64,000 nt of DNA from Ecdyonurus torrentis (taxonomy: Eukaryota > Arthropoda > Insecta > Ephemeroptera > Heptageniidae), in contig OX439134.1 of NCBI GenBank assembly GCA_949318235.1, positions 16,376,874 to 16,440,873 of the forward strand, read 5' to 3'. How positions within the stretch are numbered: position 1 is the stretch's first letter; each line of letters starts with the position of its first letter. The notes beneath the pieces are model-generated. The model made no database searches, was not told the DNA's origin, and worked only from the letters and a program-made list of their open reading frames with translations. Positions 1 through 14,098 of this stretch are shown here, in pieces. Made by a program: the position numbers and the translations under genes.

Positions 1-402
1 AATTTAAAGAAACATGAAGAGTATAATAAAATGGATTGCTACAAGTTCAAACACCTTAAAATATTAAATTTATGACAAGATTCACGATTTTTTGTTAATT
101 TTTTTTTTCGTGTTATTATTTACGTTTTTTTTAACGGAAGATCAAGTTTTATTTGCAAAAACAACAATTTAAGAATGTTTTACGTTTTAATGATATGCTC
201 AAAAACTATAATTTGTTTTTAATGTGGAGTTTTTGTTAAATTGAATATAATAGAATACAGTTTTTTTAATTCAATATTTTTATTGTATATTTCAATAATT
301 TAGTTGTAAATTTATATATTTTTATTGATTTAATGTGTTTGTTAAATTTGAATTCCTAGCTATTAGATGATGTATTAATTTAATTTTTACAACGACAGTT
401 GA

Positions 403-451
<49 letters not shown>

Positions 452-1108
452 ATAATTAAGTTTTCAGTATCATTTTTTATTTGTGATTGTAAAAATAAAT
501 TATAGCTAATTAAATGTTTTAACAATAAAAACTTGCATGCCAGATTTTTTAATTTAAATATTAATTGAAATGAACAACAAATTTAAAGAGGCTTCCAATA
601 TCTCCAGGTTTTTAGCGTTTACTAATAATTATAATAGTTAACGGATTTTATTTTGCAAAATCAGATTACAAACTTCTCAATTTAACCCAATGGTTTCACA
701 GTATAGTTACACTTTTAAATTTATACAAACCGAAATTTCATTATGTTATTTTTTTTTAAATAATTGTCAATACAGTATAGTGAAAATAATAATTCATAAC
801 TTTTTTATTTTTATTTTTTTTAAACAACGTTTTCATTGATTTATTTTATTTTTATTCACACTTTTATTAATATTGATACCAAATTGGGTGTAATTATTTT
901 AAAACATGCTTTGTCAGCTACCTCTGCTAAAAATTTCATGGTAGAGCACCTTTAAAATAAAGACAAAAGAAATTATCAACTGAAGGGGCTTAAAGTTCAA
1001 ACCCATATGTAATTCAAAAATGCTGCATGGTGACACCCTATAGATTACATTTAGATAATTGCGGTTTATATACACTGGATTTTGTACGCGGGTTGGGGTT
1101 CTCTGTGT

Positions 1109-1154
<46 letters not shown>

Positions 1155-1258
1155 AGTTGCAACTAGTTGAGTATGGTAATTATACTTTTTTAAAAGCTAA
1201 TTGCCATTACTGCGGACTCTTCCTTTAAAACAATTTTACAATAACTTTTTTATTATAC
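1..1258. other. AT-rich DNA without recognised gene
   Basis: No exon-like coding stretch on either strand. It holds a (GA)n tract at 407-448 and a 42-bp A run at 1110-1151. A slightly GC-richer patch at 910-1110 reads like a decayed repeat. Confidence 0.6.
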
Positions 1259-1620
1259 TTAAAGCCTTAAACCACATAAAACAACATATATGCTTTTTAA
1301 TGAATAAACACGAAATAGGATCTTCAAAACTGTTGACAATTTTTACCAGAATGTTAATGTAGCCCCACGAGAGAGCGTGAAAATACTGTAAAGTATGCAA
1401 CTTCCGTGACTATTCAGGTACCTGACGTCAGAAACATGCAAAAATTAGTAAAAAAAAAAAAATGTTGAGCGGGTAGCACAAATTGAAATTTTCTGATCAC
1501 TGCTACGGAGCTATAGTTGGGTTTTCAGACAAACTATAAAGTTATTTGTTATTTATGTAAGTCCCATCAAGTGTTTTATGATATAAAATGCTTATGTTTT
1601 CTTCTGGTCTATTGCTTTAA
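1259..1620 (-). mobile_element. MITE family A copy 1 (TTAA type)
   Basis: Reverse-strand copy of a ~330-345 bp nonautonomous element that recurs eight times here. Terminal motif TTAAAGGCATAGACC / GGTCTATGGCTTTAA; internal landmarks are the words CTGATCACTGCTACGG, TGACGTCA and GCCCCACGAGAGAGCGTG. TTAA ends suggest a piggyBac-like mobiliser. This copy has extra bases at its left end. Confidence 0.75.
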
Positions 1621-2812
1621 CATGGTGTTAACTATGACATACCGATGAAGGGAGACACTTTTCATCGATAGAATATATAAAATGTCACCACTCTGTCGCA
1701 TTTATATTTATGTCATTCACATATTTCTTAGTTGTGTCATCGTTAAAGTTTCACTCGGGTATAAATATTTAAGTTAATGTTCCCAATATTAATTAAACCC
1801 TTGTATTTAAATATTTGGTACTAAAATTAATAAGCTATATATAGATTTAAACAAAAAAAAATATTTAAAATAATTACTAAAAATGAAAGTATGCAGTTTC
1901 TGATAAATGAATTCTAAACAACTATCTTATGGAAATACCATATAATTAAATGGAACATTATACGTTAAATGAAGTCTCTAAAAGAGTGCATTCTGTGTCT
2001 ATAAGGTAATAAGCTAAATTTTTACATCAAAGTACCTGTGCCGCAGTTTCGTATACAATGATATTACATTATATTATGAGTATTATGACGTTTCACATAA
2101 ATGAAATCGGAGAAATTTTTATTTAACATAACGCTCCATACACGGAAAGAAGAAGTTACGTAATTTATGCTGCAATTATGTTATTATTAAGTGCAGTAAC
2201 TGAGGAATACAAAGTAATGGAGGCTATAGGGTGTTTGCGCATAACGTCATCCTGAATGCTTTTCGATGCTCTTCTTGAGCAATAAACAGTATAGAGACAA
2301 ACATAGTTTTTTGCTAATTTCTTTGGAAAATTAGCTCTTTTTTAGGTTATTTTTATTTTTCTTGCATACTTGAAGAACTAATTCAACCATCAATGCATCA
2401 ATGCTGTCAAAAATATGGCGAAGTATTTTTAAATTGGCGAAATGAGTCATTTTCCCATACTGGCCCCTGTTATTTAGCGCTCACTTATGGCGTCGACTTT
2501 AACATGAATGGAACCACCCTATATAGTATAATATAGTTTGAACTTTTTACTCACTAATTTATATATTATCATGCAATGTCTCTAAACATTTTTGCTTATA
2601 CATGAATTTATAATGTATAAAGTGTACATAGAATATCCAACATTCGATTCTAAGCTGCATTTATGTAAAATGTTTACTCTCTACCAGTGAATGTTTACTC
2701 ACTATACCAGTGCATGGCTTCTAGTGAAATAGATATTACAAAGTATTACTCTAATTTTTAAGAAGAATTCATATCACTTTGCATTCATCGTATTTGCATT
2801 AACACTAGCCTA
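1621..2812. other. Gene-free AT-rich DNA with one foldback end
   Basis: No coding exon seen. At 2140-2215 the words ACGTAATTTATGCTGCA and GTGCAG belong to the H repeat family found again at 21.6-23.5 kb and 27.3 kb. Confidence 0.5.
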
Positions 2813-3142
2813 TTAAAGGCATAGACAACATGAAAACATTAGCATTTACATCACAAAACACTTGATGAGACTTGCATAAATAACATTAATTGATATCAAA
2901 ATCTAATTGTAGCGCCGTAGCAGTGATCAGAAAATTTTATGCAACCCGCACAATATTGTTATACTAATTTTTTGCCTGTTTCTGACGTCATAAACAGATA
3001 TGTTCACTCAAATTGCATACTTTACAGTTTTTTCACGCTCTCTTGTGGGGCTACATTTACATTCTGTTAAAAATTATCATCAGTTTTGTAGATCCCATTT
3101 TGTGTTAAAGAACTTGTTGTTTCATGTTTTCTATGCCTTTAA
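2813..3142 (+). mobile_element. MITE family A copy 2 (TTAA type)
   Basis: Bounded at both ends by TTAA, with near-perfect terminal inverted repeats TTAAAGGCATAGA / TCTATGCCTTTAA. Same internal landmarks as the other family A copies. Confidence 0.85.
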
Positions 3143-3768
3143 GTAAAAATTACACTATTTCTTTGACACACAATCAATGCATTTTGTAGTTATATGTACT
3201 CTCTAAATATTTGTGCGTTGAGAGTACATTTTTGTATTCTGAGTGTATATTAAAAATATTGCTAAATTAGAGTAGCACATATTATGATGTATAGAACTTA
3301 ATACTTATGCTATGTTACATAATAGAACATAGCATAAATTATGTTTTGTTAAAATAGAATAATTCTTACATGCCTTTATTTTATCCATGCACATGGAAGT
3401 AGAATAATATTTTATAACTCGGAGATTGTGCCATGATGACTATTACATATAACTTCATTATATTACCTATTATTTTCCCATCTCTACCTTTCACTTTGGT
3501 CACAGTAGCTTATTATATAGCTATTTATCATTTGAAGGGTAGTGGATCGGTATATATCCATCCTTTTTCTTCTTATTGACCTTAACCATTAGTTTTAAAA
3601 TGCCCCTTACAATGCAGTGAATAATACACCCTATTGTCAATGACGGCGCGTTTTGTAAAGTTTTTTTTATATATAACTTTGAAATTTAATGAGGCTTTTG
3701 TTTTTTTATGTGATGAACGCTGGGGAGTTTTAATGTTTAAAAGGCCCGTCTCTCAAAGAAAATTTGTG

Positions 3769-3802
<34 letters not shown>

Positions 3803-4585
3803 GGGGGACTATGTGTGCCTAAAACGACTTTGTATGTTCATTATAATACCAAAAAAAAAATTTTTTTTTTTTCCTCCTCATTTTTACGTGTATTTTCTGT
3901 TCAGTCTACAATAGACTCTTTGCAAAGATATAGCACTTTATGCCACTTGATTGGTTTAGTTTTCTGCTGCTTCCCGCAAGTCTTTACGATAATTTTGATC
4001 CGATGTCTTTTTTTTCTTTAATTTGCTGAAAGAGCTCAATTTTTCATTAATTTAAACACTTTTTTGTTTTATTATATGCAATACTAAGAAAGTTTTATGG
4101 GATTAATTACAGCTATTTAATTATTATTTTTAAGTTACGAAACACTTGCTACGTACAATACTACAAAACCATAGAAGTTTGGGGAGTTTTATCATGAAGT
4201 AGCTGATGAAAAATTCTCAGAGTATATGTGTACAGAAAGTCTTTATAAATATTTCTTTTATAAATACATAGATACAAATAACATCATAGAATATATTATA
4301 AGAACACAATTATACAAGTCATAATACAGAGTTTATACTTTGACTAAATATAGTGCGTGTGGTCTTGTAATCTTGTGTTTTGGTCGCAAATTTTAAAGTG
4401 ATATTGAGTGCATAAATTTTTACATAGCTCACAGATTTGATAGCTAGTTTGATAGTTTGATGGAAATGTTTGTTTTACTTATACCTAAAATATAAAAAAC
4501 ATTGAATTATCATTTAGATTCCAATGAAAAATATAAAAAAAAAATTAACAAACTAATGAACAAATAAACAAACAAATAAACAGAT
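3143..4585. other. Gene-free AT-rich DNA
   Basis: Only simple sequence stands out: an A run joined to a G run at 3771-3807 and A/T runs near 3850-3870. No exon or RNA gene recognised. Confidence 0.5.
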
Positions 4586-5192
4586 CACTCTAAAAAATGG
4601 TGCATTACTTCAGTTACAAATAATAACTTATTTAAGATAATCCCCTTTAAGTTATTATGAGTATAGCTAAAATAGTGCATTTTTACACATTATTAACAAT
4701 AGCTATTTTAACTTAAAATAGCTTAAAAAACTCAAAACAACTTAAAATAGCTATTATTATTAGTTTGCTAAAATACATTATTTAAGCTACTCATAAAATA
4801 ACTCAAAAGTGATTATTTTAAATAATAATAATAATAAATTATTTTTATTGAGAGGCCATAAAAGGTATACACTCTATACACCCACTTACATATGGTCCTC
4901 TGACATATTTGAACATAATTATATAATTATCTTGTCAGAGGTTTGTAATAAGAAATAAAATAAAGATAGAACATACAGTACAGTATAATATTAAATTACT
5001 AATATATTAGATTTAGCCATTAATACTCAGTATTTAATTACAAACATTATCTAAATATATATAAATGGCTATAAGACTCTCTGTGCATATCATATTAAAT
5101 TAGTTATTTGCTTTAGCACAATCGAAATTAACAATAATTGAATTTATAATTTTTTAAATTCGTAACTGAAATAATGCACTTTTTTTTAGACT
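4586..5192. mobile_element. Foldback element family F, copy 1, interrupted by a retroelement tail
   Basis: Ends are GGTGCATTACTTCAGTTAC (4600-4618) and GTAACTGAAATAATGCAC (5162-5179), inverted repeats also present at 29140-29400. Compared with that intact copy, about 320 bp (4820-5140) is extra. The insert begins with (TAA)n next to GAGAGGCCATAAAAGG, which on the - strand reads like a retroelement 3' tail ending in (TTA)n. Confidence 0.6.
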
Positions 5193-5894
5193 GGTATAAA
5201 TAAATAAATAAAAAACAAATTTTAAATTCCACTACTTTAAAAATAATAATGATAATAATAAACATACTCATCAATATGAAGTATTATAATATAATTAACT
5301 TGGTAAGAAAACAAACAACGAAAGTATATGAAAAATAAATGTATTCAAAGTCAAATATAATTTTCTCACAATATATACATAAAACATGAACAATAATACA
5401 TGCGAATCCAATCAAATGTGAAGGATAATATAATGAAACAAAAGTGGGTTATTCAACATAATAAGTTACATTCATTGTACAAAAATTAAATTTAACCTTT
5501 CATTTTAAAAACTTACAACATTATAAGAAAAAACATGACTAGACCATAAAATTTCAATTATCAACTAAGAAAAAAACTCTATGAAGAATATTATTTCATC
5601 GTTGTAATTTTAACTGTACTTTCCTGTATGGAATCACGTCATTTTTTTAATACTGAAATTGCAAGAATTTTTTTAAAATGTGAATGTAAAAATTTAATCT
5701 TAGAATTCAATAAAATTTATTATTTTAAATACTGCATTTTTTTTTTTCAAGTAATGGAAGGGTCACCATAGATTTTCATTGCTGCATCTATATCACCATT
5801 TTAAATTTGGTATCATTTTAGAGTTATGTGCTAGATGCCAGGGATAACAATTTCAGGGATGAAATTTGCAGGATGAAAAAAATTATGTTTTCTA
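5193..5894. other. Gene-free AT-rich DNA
   Basis: I see no coding exon, RNA gene or defined repeat here beyond short A/T runs. Confidence 0.5.
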
Positions 5895-6237
5895 TTAAAG
5901 GAATAGGCCAGAGAAAAATATAAGCATTTATATCACACAACACTTGATGGGATTTACATAAATAACATTAGTTTGTCTCAAAACCCAACAGTAGCCCCGT
6001 AGCAGTGATCAGAAAATTCGATTTGTGCAACCCGCACAACATTTTCATACTAAATTTTGCATATTTCTGACGTCATAAACATGAATAGTCACGCAAATTG
6101 CATACTTTACAGTATTTTCACGTTCTCTCGTGGGGCTACATTAACATTCTGGTAAAAGTTGTTATCAGTTTTGAAGATCCCATTTCGTGTTTATTCATTA
6201 AAAATCTCATGTTTTTTTATGTGGTCTATGGCTTTAA
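5895..6237 (+). mobile_element. MITE family A copy 3 (TTAA type)
   Basis: TTAAAGGAATAGGCCAG at the left and GTGGTCTATGGCTTTAA at the right. Full length, with the CTGATCACTGCTACGG-type and TGACGTCA landmarks. Confidence 0.85.
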
Positions 6238-6370
6238 GGAGGTACAGGAGCGTAGATGGTAGCAAGGTATTTTTAGATAGGAAAATATCAGCTGTTATCC
6301 AGTATGGTTGAGTTGACTACTTCTTATGAAAATGTCCCTGTGCTGCCATCTACGGTCCCCTACCTCCTTA
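6238..6370. repeat. Short foldback next to MITE A copy 3
   Basis: AAGGAGGTACAGGAGCGTAG at 6236-6255 is matched inverted by CTACGGTCCCCTACCTCCTT at 6350-6369, with a 90-bp body between: a small palindromic element starting where MITE A ends. Confidence 0.6.
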
Positions 6371-6751
6371 AGCATATTGGGGTATGAAATTTTAAACCAA
6401 AGTAATTCAATATTTTTATGGTGTCACCCTATAATTTTTACGTATAGCTTCGTCTTGATCTAAATGTGCATGAAGGTCAAAAAGTTAGATGTAGTTATAA
6501 CGATTACTTTTTTGATCAGTCTATTGCAATTTCTAAACTTCCTAAAGTTCCTAAAAAATAACAAGTACTCTGACCGAATTATTTCTATATTGTTGAAAAC
6601 TTCACTAAAATAACATGCGCATTTAAATGGCAATCGTGATCTCTCAACAATGGGGCGGGGGGGGGGGGGGGGGGATTCTTTTGTGGCCAGGATACTTAAA
6701 AATTTCAAGTGTAATTTAACTCATCTCACTCTTTTATATACATATAATGCA

Positions 6752-6754
<3 letters not shown>

Positions 6755-6786
<32 letters not shown>
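6755..6786. repeat. (GA)n microsatellite
   Basis: Sixteen GA repeats; a 16-bp G run lies just before at 6657-6674. Confidence 0.9.
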
Positions 6787-6789
<3 letters not shown>

Positions 6790-6981
6790 TTATGTTTGAA
6801 CAAAAAGTTGACAAAACTGAATAATAACACGTTTATATTTTACAAGAAAAGGTGGAACACCACGAGTATCAATTTTCAGGACTAATTGTTAATTTGTAAA
6901 ATTTTAAGTTAATAATGTTTACAAATCTTGTTACTTATAAAAGTACACAATATATAAAATTTACAATACACATTAAAACAA

Positions 6982-7285
6982 CACCGAGTATAGGCTCGAG
7001 CCATTGCTGGGTGCGTCCGTGAAGTGTGAGAGCACAGCATATGGGAGGTGCATGATCGATGTGATTGCACCGACCAGCCTGCTTAGATGTTTCCACGGTT
7101 TCTCTAGGCTGTCATGGCGAATATCGGGCTGTGTACTTAGGCCGTGGCCGGCCTATGTGTGCTTTTTCATTTATTGGAAAGTCCTTACCTGTCGATAAGA
7201 CAATGTCTTGACTGGGAATGAGATGGGTACAGCACGATAACAGATAACACAATAGGGCAATAAAAAAAAAAAAAAAAAAAAAAAA
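6982..7285 (+). mobile_element. Probable 5'-truncated retroelement (LINE or SINE) with poly(A)
   Basis: A 280-bp patch much richer in GC than its surroundings ends in CAATAAAA followed by a 25-bp A run, the layout of an RNA-templated insertion. No coding domain is long enough to name a family, and I cannot confirm a target-site duplication. Confidence 0.45.
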
Positions 7286-10200
7286 GAGTTGTAATTTATC
7301 TATGCGCAAAATAAAATCAATAAATCAATAAATTAAATAAGTGCAATCAATAGATAAATGCGTGTCTTTGAAGCTCTGAAATACAAGAAGCTTGAAATAC
7401 ATAAACCATCAATTTTAATTTTCAAATAACCTTTTTTTGCTGACTCTTTTTTTTCCATGAATTTTTGTTATATTTTTAAAGAACTCACACTGCAGACCAT
7501 TGCCTTATAAAATATAAAAATTATGAAGTTACTAAAAGTCAAAATACTTTTTTATAAAGGTTCAGAATGTTTAATGGCGCATTAAGTTTAATTGTTAAAA
7601 ACTTGAATGAGCTTGCATAAAATTTATAACAATACTTATACCGCTACATTACCCCATCATGAAATTATACAAAAAAAAAAAATTAAAAAAAAAATCTATT
7701 GTATCTAATTGTTAACTTTTATGCAAACTCAGTACATTTTTACATATAAATTTTTTTAATGCATTAAAAAAAATCATTGAAATATAATATAAACATATGT
7801 TTATATTATTATTATTATTATGACTGGCTGATTTTTAATCTCTTAATTGTCAAATTTCTTACGGTATACAAATGTTTTTTTATTAACCTAACTTCAAAAT
7901 GTATTTAAATATTTAATTATGTTTTGCTTTCATAATTCATGTACCAATGAATTTGTGAGAATATAATTATAAGTTACTTTCATATTCATGTCAATTTTTC
8001 ATATGTCTTCTTACATTAAAAAAAATAATAATAATATAAAAAATTAAAAATGCATTAACAAAATTAAAAAAAAATACGGAACATAATAAGTACGTAATAT
8101 GTTCCGTACATATAGTAGTACATATACGTGTACTGTTTACTGTACTGTATATGAGAAAATATGTACGTTCAGGAAAATTTTAAACAAGTGTTGGAGCTAG
8201 AAAAAATTATTCTTATTATTTTAAGATTTAAATGCCTTTTTTAAAGATATTTACTGTAATAATAAACTTCATGCAACAATTTTAACATACAAAAAAAAAA
8301 AAAGTTGGTACACTACAATTATTTCTTTGCTTTCTTTACACTTTGAATCAAAATCATAACAGCAGCACGATGACAGTAATAAATTCATTAAATAAGTAAA
8401 ATACTATTAGGCTGATATCAATATAAATTATTAAAATATTTGTAAGTTTCATTATTATAATTTCAATTATTTGTTATATAGAATATAATGTATAATATAT
8501 ACCACATTGTGTTTAATAAAAAAATAATAATAATAATAATAAAAAAGAAGAAATGGTCAATAGTTTCGAGATTATACTTACTTTTATGGAACACCAAAGC
8601 ATATGTGCATTTTTTTTTTAAATATAATTTTCTTTATAAATGATAAACATTTGCGTTAAGTATCGATATAAATATTATAAGTATACCGGTGATATGGTAA
8701 ACCCTAATTACAGTGCATGCTCTTTACCCATTTCACTAGTAGCAGACAGTACCCCACAAACTAGTATTGATTGAAGAGTTGACAAAAAAAAATCAAATGT
8801 TTTCTTTTTGATATACTTCGTATATTTGTGTTTAATGGATAAAAACGCATGTTTATTTGGAGATAATTTATTCTAGAAATATTCAGAGATTTGTATAGCT
8901 AACTACTAGATTAGTGTTCTCCTGGAACAAATCCTGAGTTTTCTCAGAGTTCATTCTCTAAAATATAAACGGTTTAAATAAATTTAAAAAAGAAATGTAC
9001 GTTATATTTGACGTTTGTAATTATTTTTTTCATTACTGTAAATGTTTACATAATAAAATTTTTATTGATTGATTGATTTTATTAGACATTGGTATACAGT
9101 AACATCACATCAATATAATATGTTACACTACATGCGTCTCGTCGAAGTTTTCTAATTATAATCTTAGAAATTTAGATTTTTAGAGTTTAGAATCTTAGAA
9201 TTTTCTAGTGTGATCAGTGTGATCACTTAACTTGCTAAAACAAAATCAATTTTCTAAATCATATTTATTGAAGCGAGTATTTCTTAAGACTAATTGACTT
9301 GTATTTCTCCTCTATAATTACTATTATTATAACACGGAAAAGGAAGCAACACTCTGTTTTGTTTATTTACCCAAACTATAAAAAAGTGTAAAACAATTTT
9401 CTCGTCATTTAAATTTAAAATTTGCATTCTCTCACAATAAAAAAAAGGTAATTTAAAAATACATGTATGTACTTTAGATAATTAACCAATTAAAAAAAAA
9501 AAACTTTGAGATATATTTTTAATGTATTTGTAATGAAGGTCAAATGAATAACACTTAAAGTACATTACAATAAACAATTACATAATATTTACATTCAATA
9601 AATAGAAAAAAAAAGTACAGTGCAATTAAATGATGTGTCAGCACATTAATTAAAATATCACATTTTGAAATCTTATAATTTTAGCTGATGATATCATAAA
9701 CTGTGGTACTTTTTTGTCTACTTTTATTGTCATCATACAATAAACAAATTATGTAAATTATCCTGCTTTTAATTGGTTCCAGCATAATTTTTTTTATTGA
9801 ATACCTTTGAAAAGATTTCTGCAAATAGTAGATGCTATGCAAGTTAAATTACTGCAAAACATTATATTGTACATTAATGATTTTATTAGTTTTAACTCTT
9901 AAATAATTTTATTTTACTTTAGTCTTATTGTAATGAAAAAAAAAAAAAACTAGTAAAACATCAATAATAATAAACAATATTATATAAATATCATTAACCG
10001 ACAATGTCCTGCCTGTGTTTTTAATAAAAGATTTTAATGTGTTTTTCAATGTTAAACTAATGTTAACAATGTTAAAATAGTATTAATCTTAAATATTTTG
10101 TAAAAAAAAAAAAAAAAAAAAAAATCCTTTATATTGTGCATATCATAATATACGTATATGTATATTTTTATTTTTTATACATAATATATTATACAATACA

Positions 10201-12276
10201 TACATATGTCTGAATATATATTTTATGTATATGCATGAAATGTACCTGACTTGTTTTGAGAAGGTCAATTAAAATGATTTGATTTGAATTTAATTTTTTA
10301 TTCTTTGATTTTTCTTTTTCTTCAGATTTTTAACTTTTTTTAATGCAATTTAATAATTTAATTGTGATTATTCCACCTGTCCCAGTAACTTCCAATGAGA
10401 ATAACAGTTTGGTTGTTAATTTTGATCGCTTCTCAATGACCAATTATTATTTAAAATAAATTTAAACATTCTAAATATTTAATATCTTGAAAGCATTCTA
10501 AAATCTAAACATTAAAATGCATTTCTTATATGGAAAAACCTTTATCATAAAGACGTTACTTTAAAATAACTTAACAAATCCCATTGCAATTGATCTATTT
10601 AAAATAATAATAACATTGAATGAATTATTTTCGACAAAATTATTTATTGCATTGTAAACGGTGTAAAACAAAAGCTTGTAATTTTTAATGATTGCAAAAT
10701 CAAATATATTAATAAGATTATGAATCATATAATTCATATAATCTACAATTTATGATGAAATAATAGGAGAAATACAGAAATAAAGAGAAAAATAAACAAA
10801 ATCCAACCAAAACACTGACAACTAGCAGACGACTTTGTGTTCCTGTCTTTTGATTTAACATACTTACTTATCGATGAATGAAGTAGCTATAACAACTCGA
10901 GTTAAAACTTTTTCTACTGAAAATTTAACTTTTGTTTTAAATAACTTTAAGATAATTTGATAAAAAAAAAATGTAACCAAATTGATTGAAATCCATGAAA
11001 AAAAAATAAAATCGCTGAGACTCAGTAAGCTATACAGTAAAATTTCATGGGAAACAATAAAAAAATTCCACCTTAAGTTAAAGCTTCTTCATTCCTCCAT
11101 CTGAAAATGAGGAAAATTAAAGTAAATTGAGTAATGAACACAATCGGGCAGGCTAGTATTTTTTTTTCTGTATTATGAACTCTTTATTCACTCTGACTTT
11201 TTTTTTTTTTGACATCCTCTTTTTACAATCAAAATAAAACATTTAAAAACTTCAAACTTTTCTTCTATAATTGATATTTTACGAAACTCAAAAACAAACT
11301 ATATTTGAAAGCCTGATATACTTTATCAGGCAAGGTTTATAAACCTTACTTTTCAGGAATACATAGACAACAAAACACAATCTTAATTATATTATAATTT
11401 ATTGAGTAATTAAATTTTAATTATATTAAAGTTTATAAATATTTGATATAAAAATTAAGAAAAAATACAAATGTAAATCACTCGACAATAAACTAATGCA
11501 TTATAAAGCAGATTTTCTTTTTAACAACTCATTAGTATACTTATTTTTAAAAGAAATGTTGCTTCATATTTTAATATTACTAATCTTTCAAAAAAATTTA
11601 GAATACAACATTAAAATGAAGATATTCATAATATATGACATAGCATCATCGTATATAATTAATATTAATTAGCATTAAATATATAATGTTTTGAATTTAC
11701 TATAATAAAGAAGCGGAAGAAACGAAGGCTATTTTTACGTAAAGAAAAAAAAATCAGTTATAACCTTGAAAAAGTGACGTAATTTTTAACTCGTGTTAGT
11801 TTTGACCCCTTGGAAGACCCCTTTGAATAAAAATGATGTTCTTAATCTATGTTATAGAAAAATGCGTATACAAATATAAACAAAAAAATGTCTGTATAGT
11901 TCAATGTCAAATTTTATCAAGAAAAATTTTTGGTTCCTTAATATTTCGATATTTCCTTAATTAAAATTTATTATTATTAATATTTTTGTTAAAATTCGAA
12001 TGATTTTTGAATTTCAAATCTTTCCATCTAATATTGGTTTGACATGAAAAAAAAAAAAAAAAAAAAAAAAATCTAGGATGTAGAAAATAATTTTTTTTTT
12101 CTATTCAATAATTTTACTAATAACTTTAAATTAAGGAAGTAAAGGTTGCTTGTGTCAATTGCAAAATAAAATAGTAATTTTCTTGCTTACTCATTATAAT
12201 TATTAGTATACAAATAAATAGTATTCAATTTAAGCATTCTTTAAATATTTTGCGGTAAGAACAAATGTAAACCTCC

Positions 12277-12278
<2 letters not shown>
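7286..12278. other. Gene-free AT-rich DNA
   Basis: No exon or RNA gene recognised. Notable pieces: ATT/TAA trinucleotide runs (7806-7820, 8526-8543), several 12-25 bp A runs, and at 9061-9130 a (TTGA)n stretch next to TATTAGACATTGGTATACAG that looks like a reversed retroelement tail. 10815-11110 is a copy of repeat family G. Confidence 0.5.
10815..11110 (+). repeat. Repeat family G, partial copy
   Basis: Shares TTTGTGTTCCTGTCTTTTGA, ATTGATTGAAATCCATGAAAA, GAGACTCAGTAAGCTA and the TTCTTCATTCCTCCAT end with the fuller copy at 46900-47280. Confidence 0.6.

Positions 12279-12320
<42 letters not shown>
12279..12320. repeat. (TC)n microsatellite
   Basis: About 21 TC repeats. Confidence 0.95.
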
Positions 12321-12323
<3 letters not shown>

Positions 12324-13133
12324 CACTCTTTATTTACTTTTATAAAAAATAACAATTTGAAATTATTGAAAAATATGTCACAAATTCAAGTTTTTTTTTT
12401 TTTTTTTTCCTTTTATAAAAAAAATTGTAAACTGCACCTTTTTACTGATAATGACAAACACAAAATTAAAAATTAGCGGTTGAGGAAAAACTTTTGACAT
12501 TATAGAATTAAGATATATATACTCCGTTACATAAACTTAAAATTAAATATAATAATTATATAAAATATAATTATAAAATGTTGTCCTTAATTTTAGAGAT
12601 TTCTTTCTATTTTATCAAAACAATAATTAATTTTAAATTTGAGATGGTCAAAATAAACAAGAAATTATATCAAATACCTAAAGGGAAAGCCTAAAGGAAT
12701 TTATAGTATTTTTATTTTGATGGAAATTATAGTTTAATTTTTGATTTTATAAAAAAAGTAGTTCAATTTTTTTATTTTCCTAATTTATTTTTGATTTTTT
12801 TTTCTATTCAATTTAGTTATGATTGCAAGGAAATTAGCTATCTTAGACTATTAAATTTTGAACTACTTTACTACACTGTATAGGATAGAATTTGATGACT
12901 ATTTTCTATCAAAAAAAAATATCAGTATAGATGATTGTGTACTTTTTTATTTTCTCATATATGCATGCTTTTTTTTTTCTTCTTTTTTTTTTTCTTTTCT
13001 TTTTGCATTTACCATATGGTTATGTATTAAGTTACCATGATTTAATTCTTGTCTCTCTCATTATGTTTTATTACGATAAACGATAAATGCTTATTTACTA
13101 AAATACATTATTCTTATTCTTAATTTCTGTTGG

Positions 13134-13222
13134 AGTTAGGTGTAAGAGTGGGCCAGCCTGCTGTCAGGTTTAAACCTCGCCCATTTTAAAGTTGTATATT
13201 TTATTTATTTATTTATTTTTTT
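13134..13222 (+). mobile_element. Possible retroelement 3' tail
   Basis: TGTAAGAGTGGGCCAGCCTG followed by an (ATTT)n run resembles the 3' ends of insect RTE-like LINEs and their SINEs. Only the tail is present. Confidence 0.35.
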
Positions 13223-13244
13223 TAAATATAGACAATTATTTAAT

Positions 13245-13352
13245 TAATGCTGTTCGTAAACCCTGTTATCTGCTACTAAAATAACGATCAACTATGAGAT
13301 ATACAAATGTATTGCGCATTTTTTGGTGCAAGAAATCATAGTTTATGAACAA
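13245..13352. mobile_element. Short foldback element family M, copy 1
   Basis: AATGCTGTTCGTAAACCCTG at the left and a decayed inverted partner at the right, with TGCGCATTTTTTGGTGCAAG inside; a better preserved copy is at 53530-53645. Confidence 0.6.
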
Positions 13353-14047
13353 TACTATTGTATATTTCACGATTTAAAAACTTACGCTGGATTTTGAATA
13401 GTATTTTATCAAAAAATCAAACATAAGTTTCATTCAAATGGCAAAAATATATAAATATGATAATTATCACTATCACAATTGCATTTATGTACATTGCATT
13501 ATGTAAAAAAAAACAACATTAAAATTCCAAACAGGCACAGCACTACTAAGTCTGCTGACACGATGAAATTTTGTTGATCAAAAAAAAAAAAAAAAAAAAA
13601 AAGCAATAACAAAATCTTTAATTCAATATTTTCCAATGATCAACTTTTGTGGCATTTTAAGGGAAAAATTCCCAGCTTTTATCATATTTTAAGGGTAATA
13701 ATAGATTTATATTTATAAATATAATATATTTATAATATAATCTAAATTTTTATTAAAAAAAAAAACCTTAAAAATTACAATAACAATTCAACTTTTTATT
13801 TGACGCAAGTATAAATTTCTCTTATATAAGCTTGTTGATAAAAATATTTTAGCTGGCAGGTATTTTGTTTAAAATTGTTTCAAATTTATATAGTATATAG
13901 CACTTATTATAGAAATAATATTTTTATTGCTATAATACTAATGATTATGATTAATATAATTATATTTTTTATTTTTAATACAATATACTTATTGGTTGTA
14001 TCCTATATACCCCGAACACTTAATTTTAATGTTGTGGATGTATTTTA

Positions 14048-14049
<2 letters not shown>

Positions 14050-14093
<44 letters not shown>
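14050..14093. repeat. (CT)n microsatellite
   Basis: About 22 CT repeats, 500 bp before the tRNA-like array. Confidence 0.95.
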
Positions 14094-14098
<5 letters not shown>

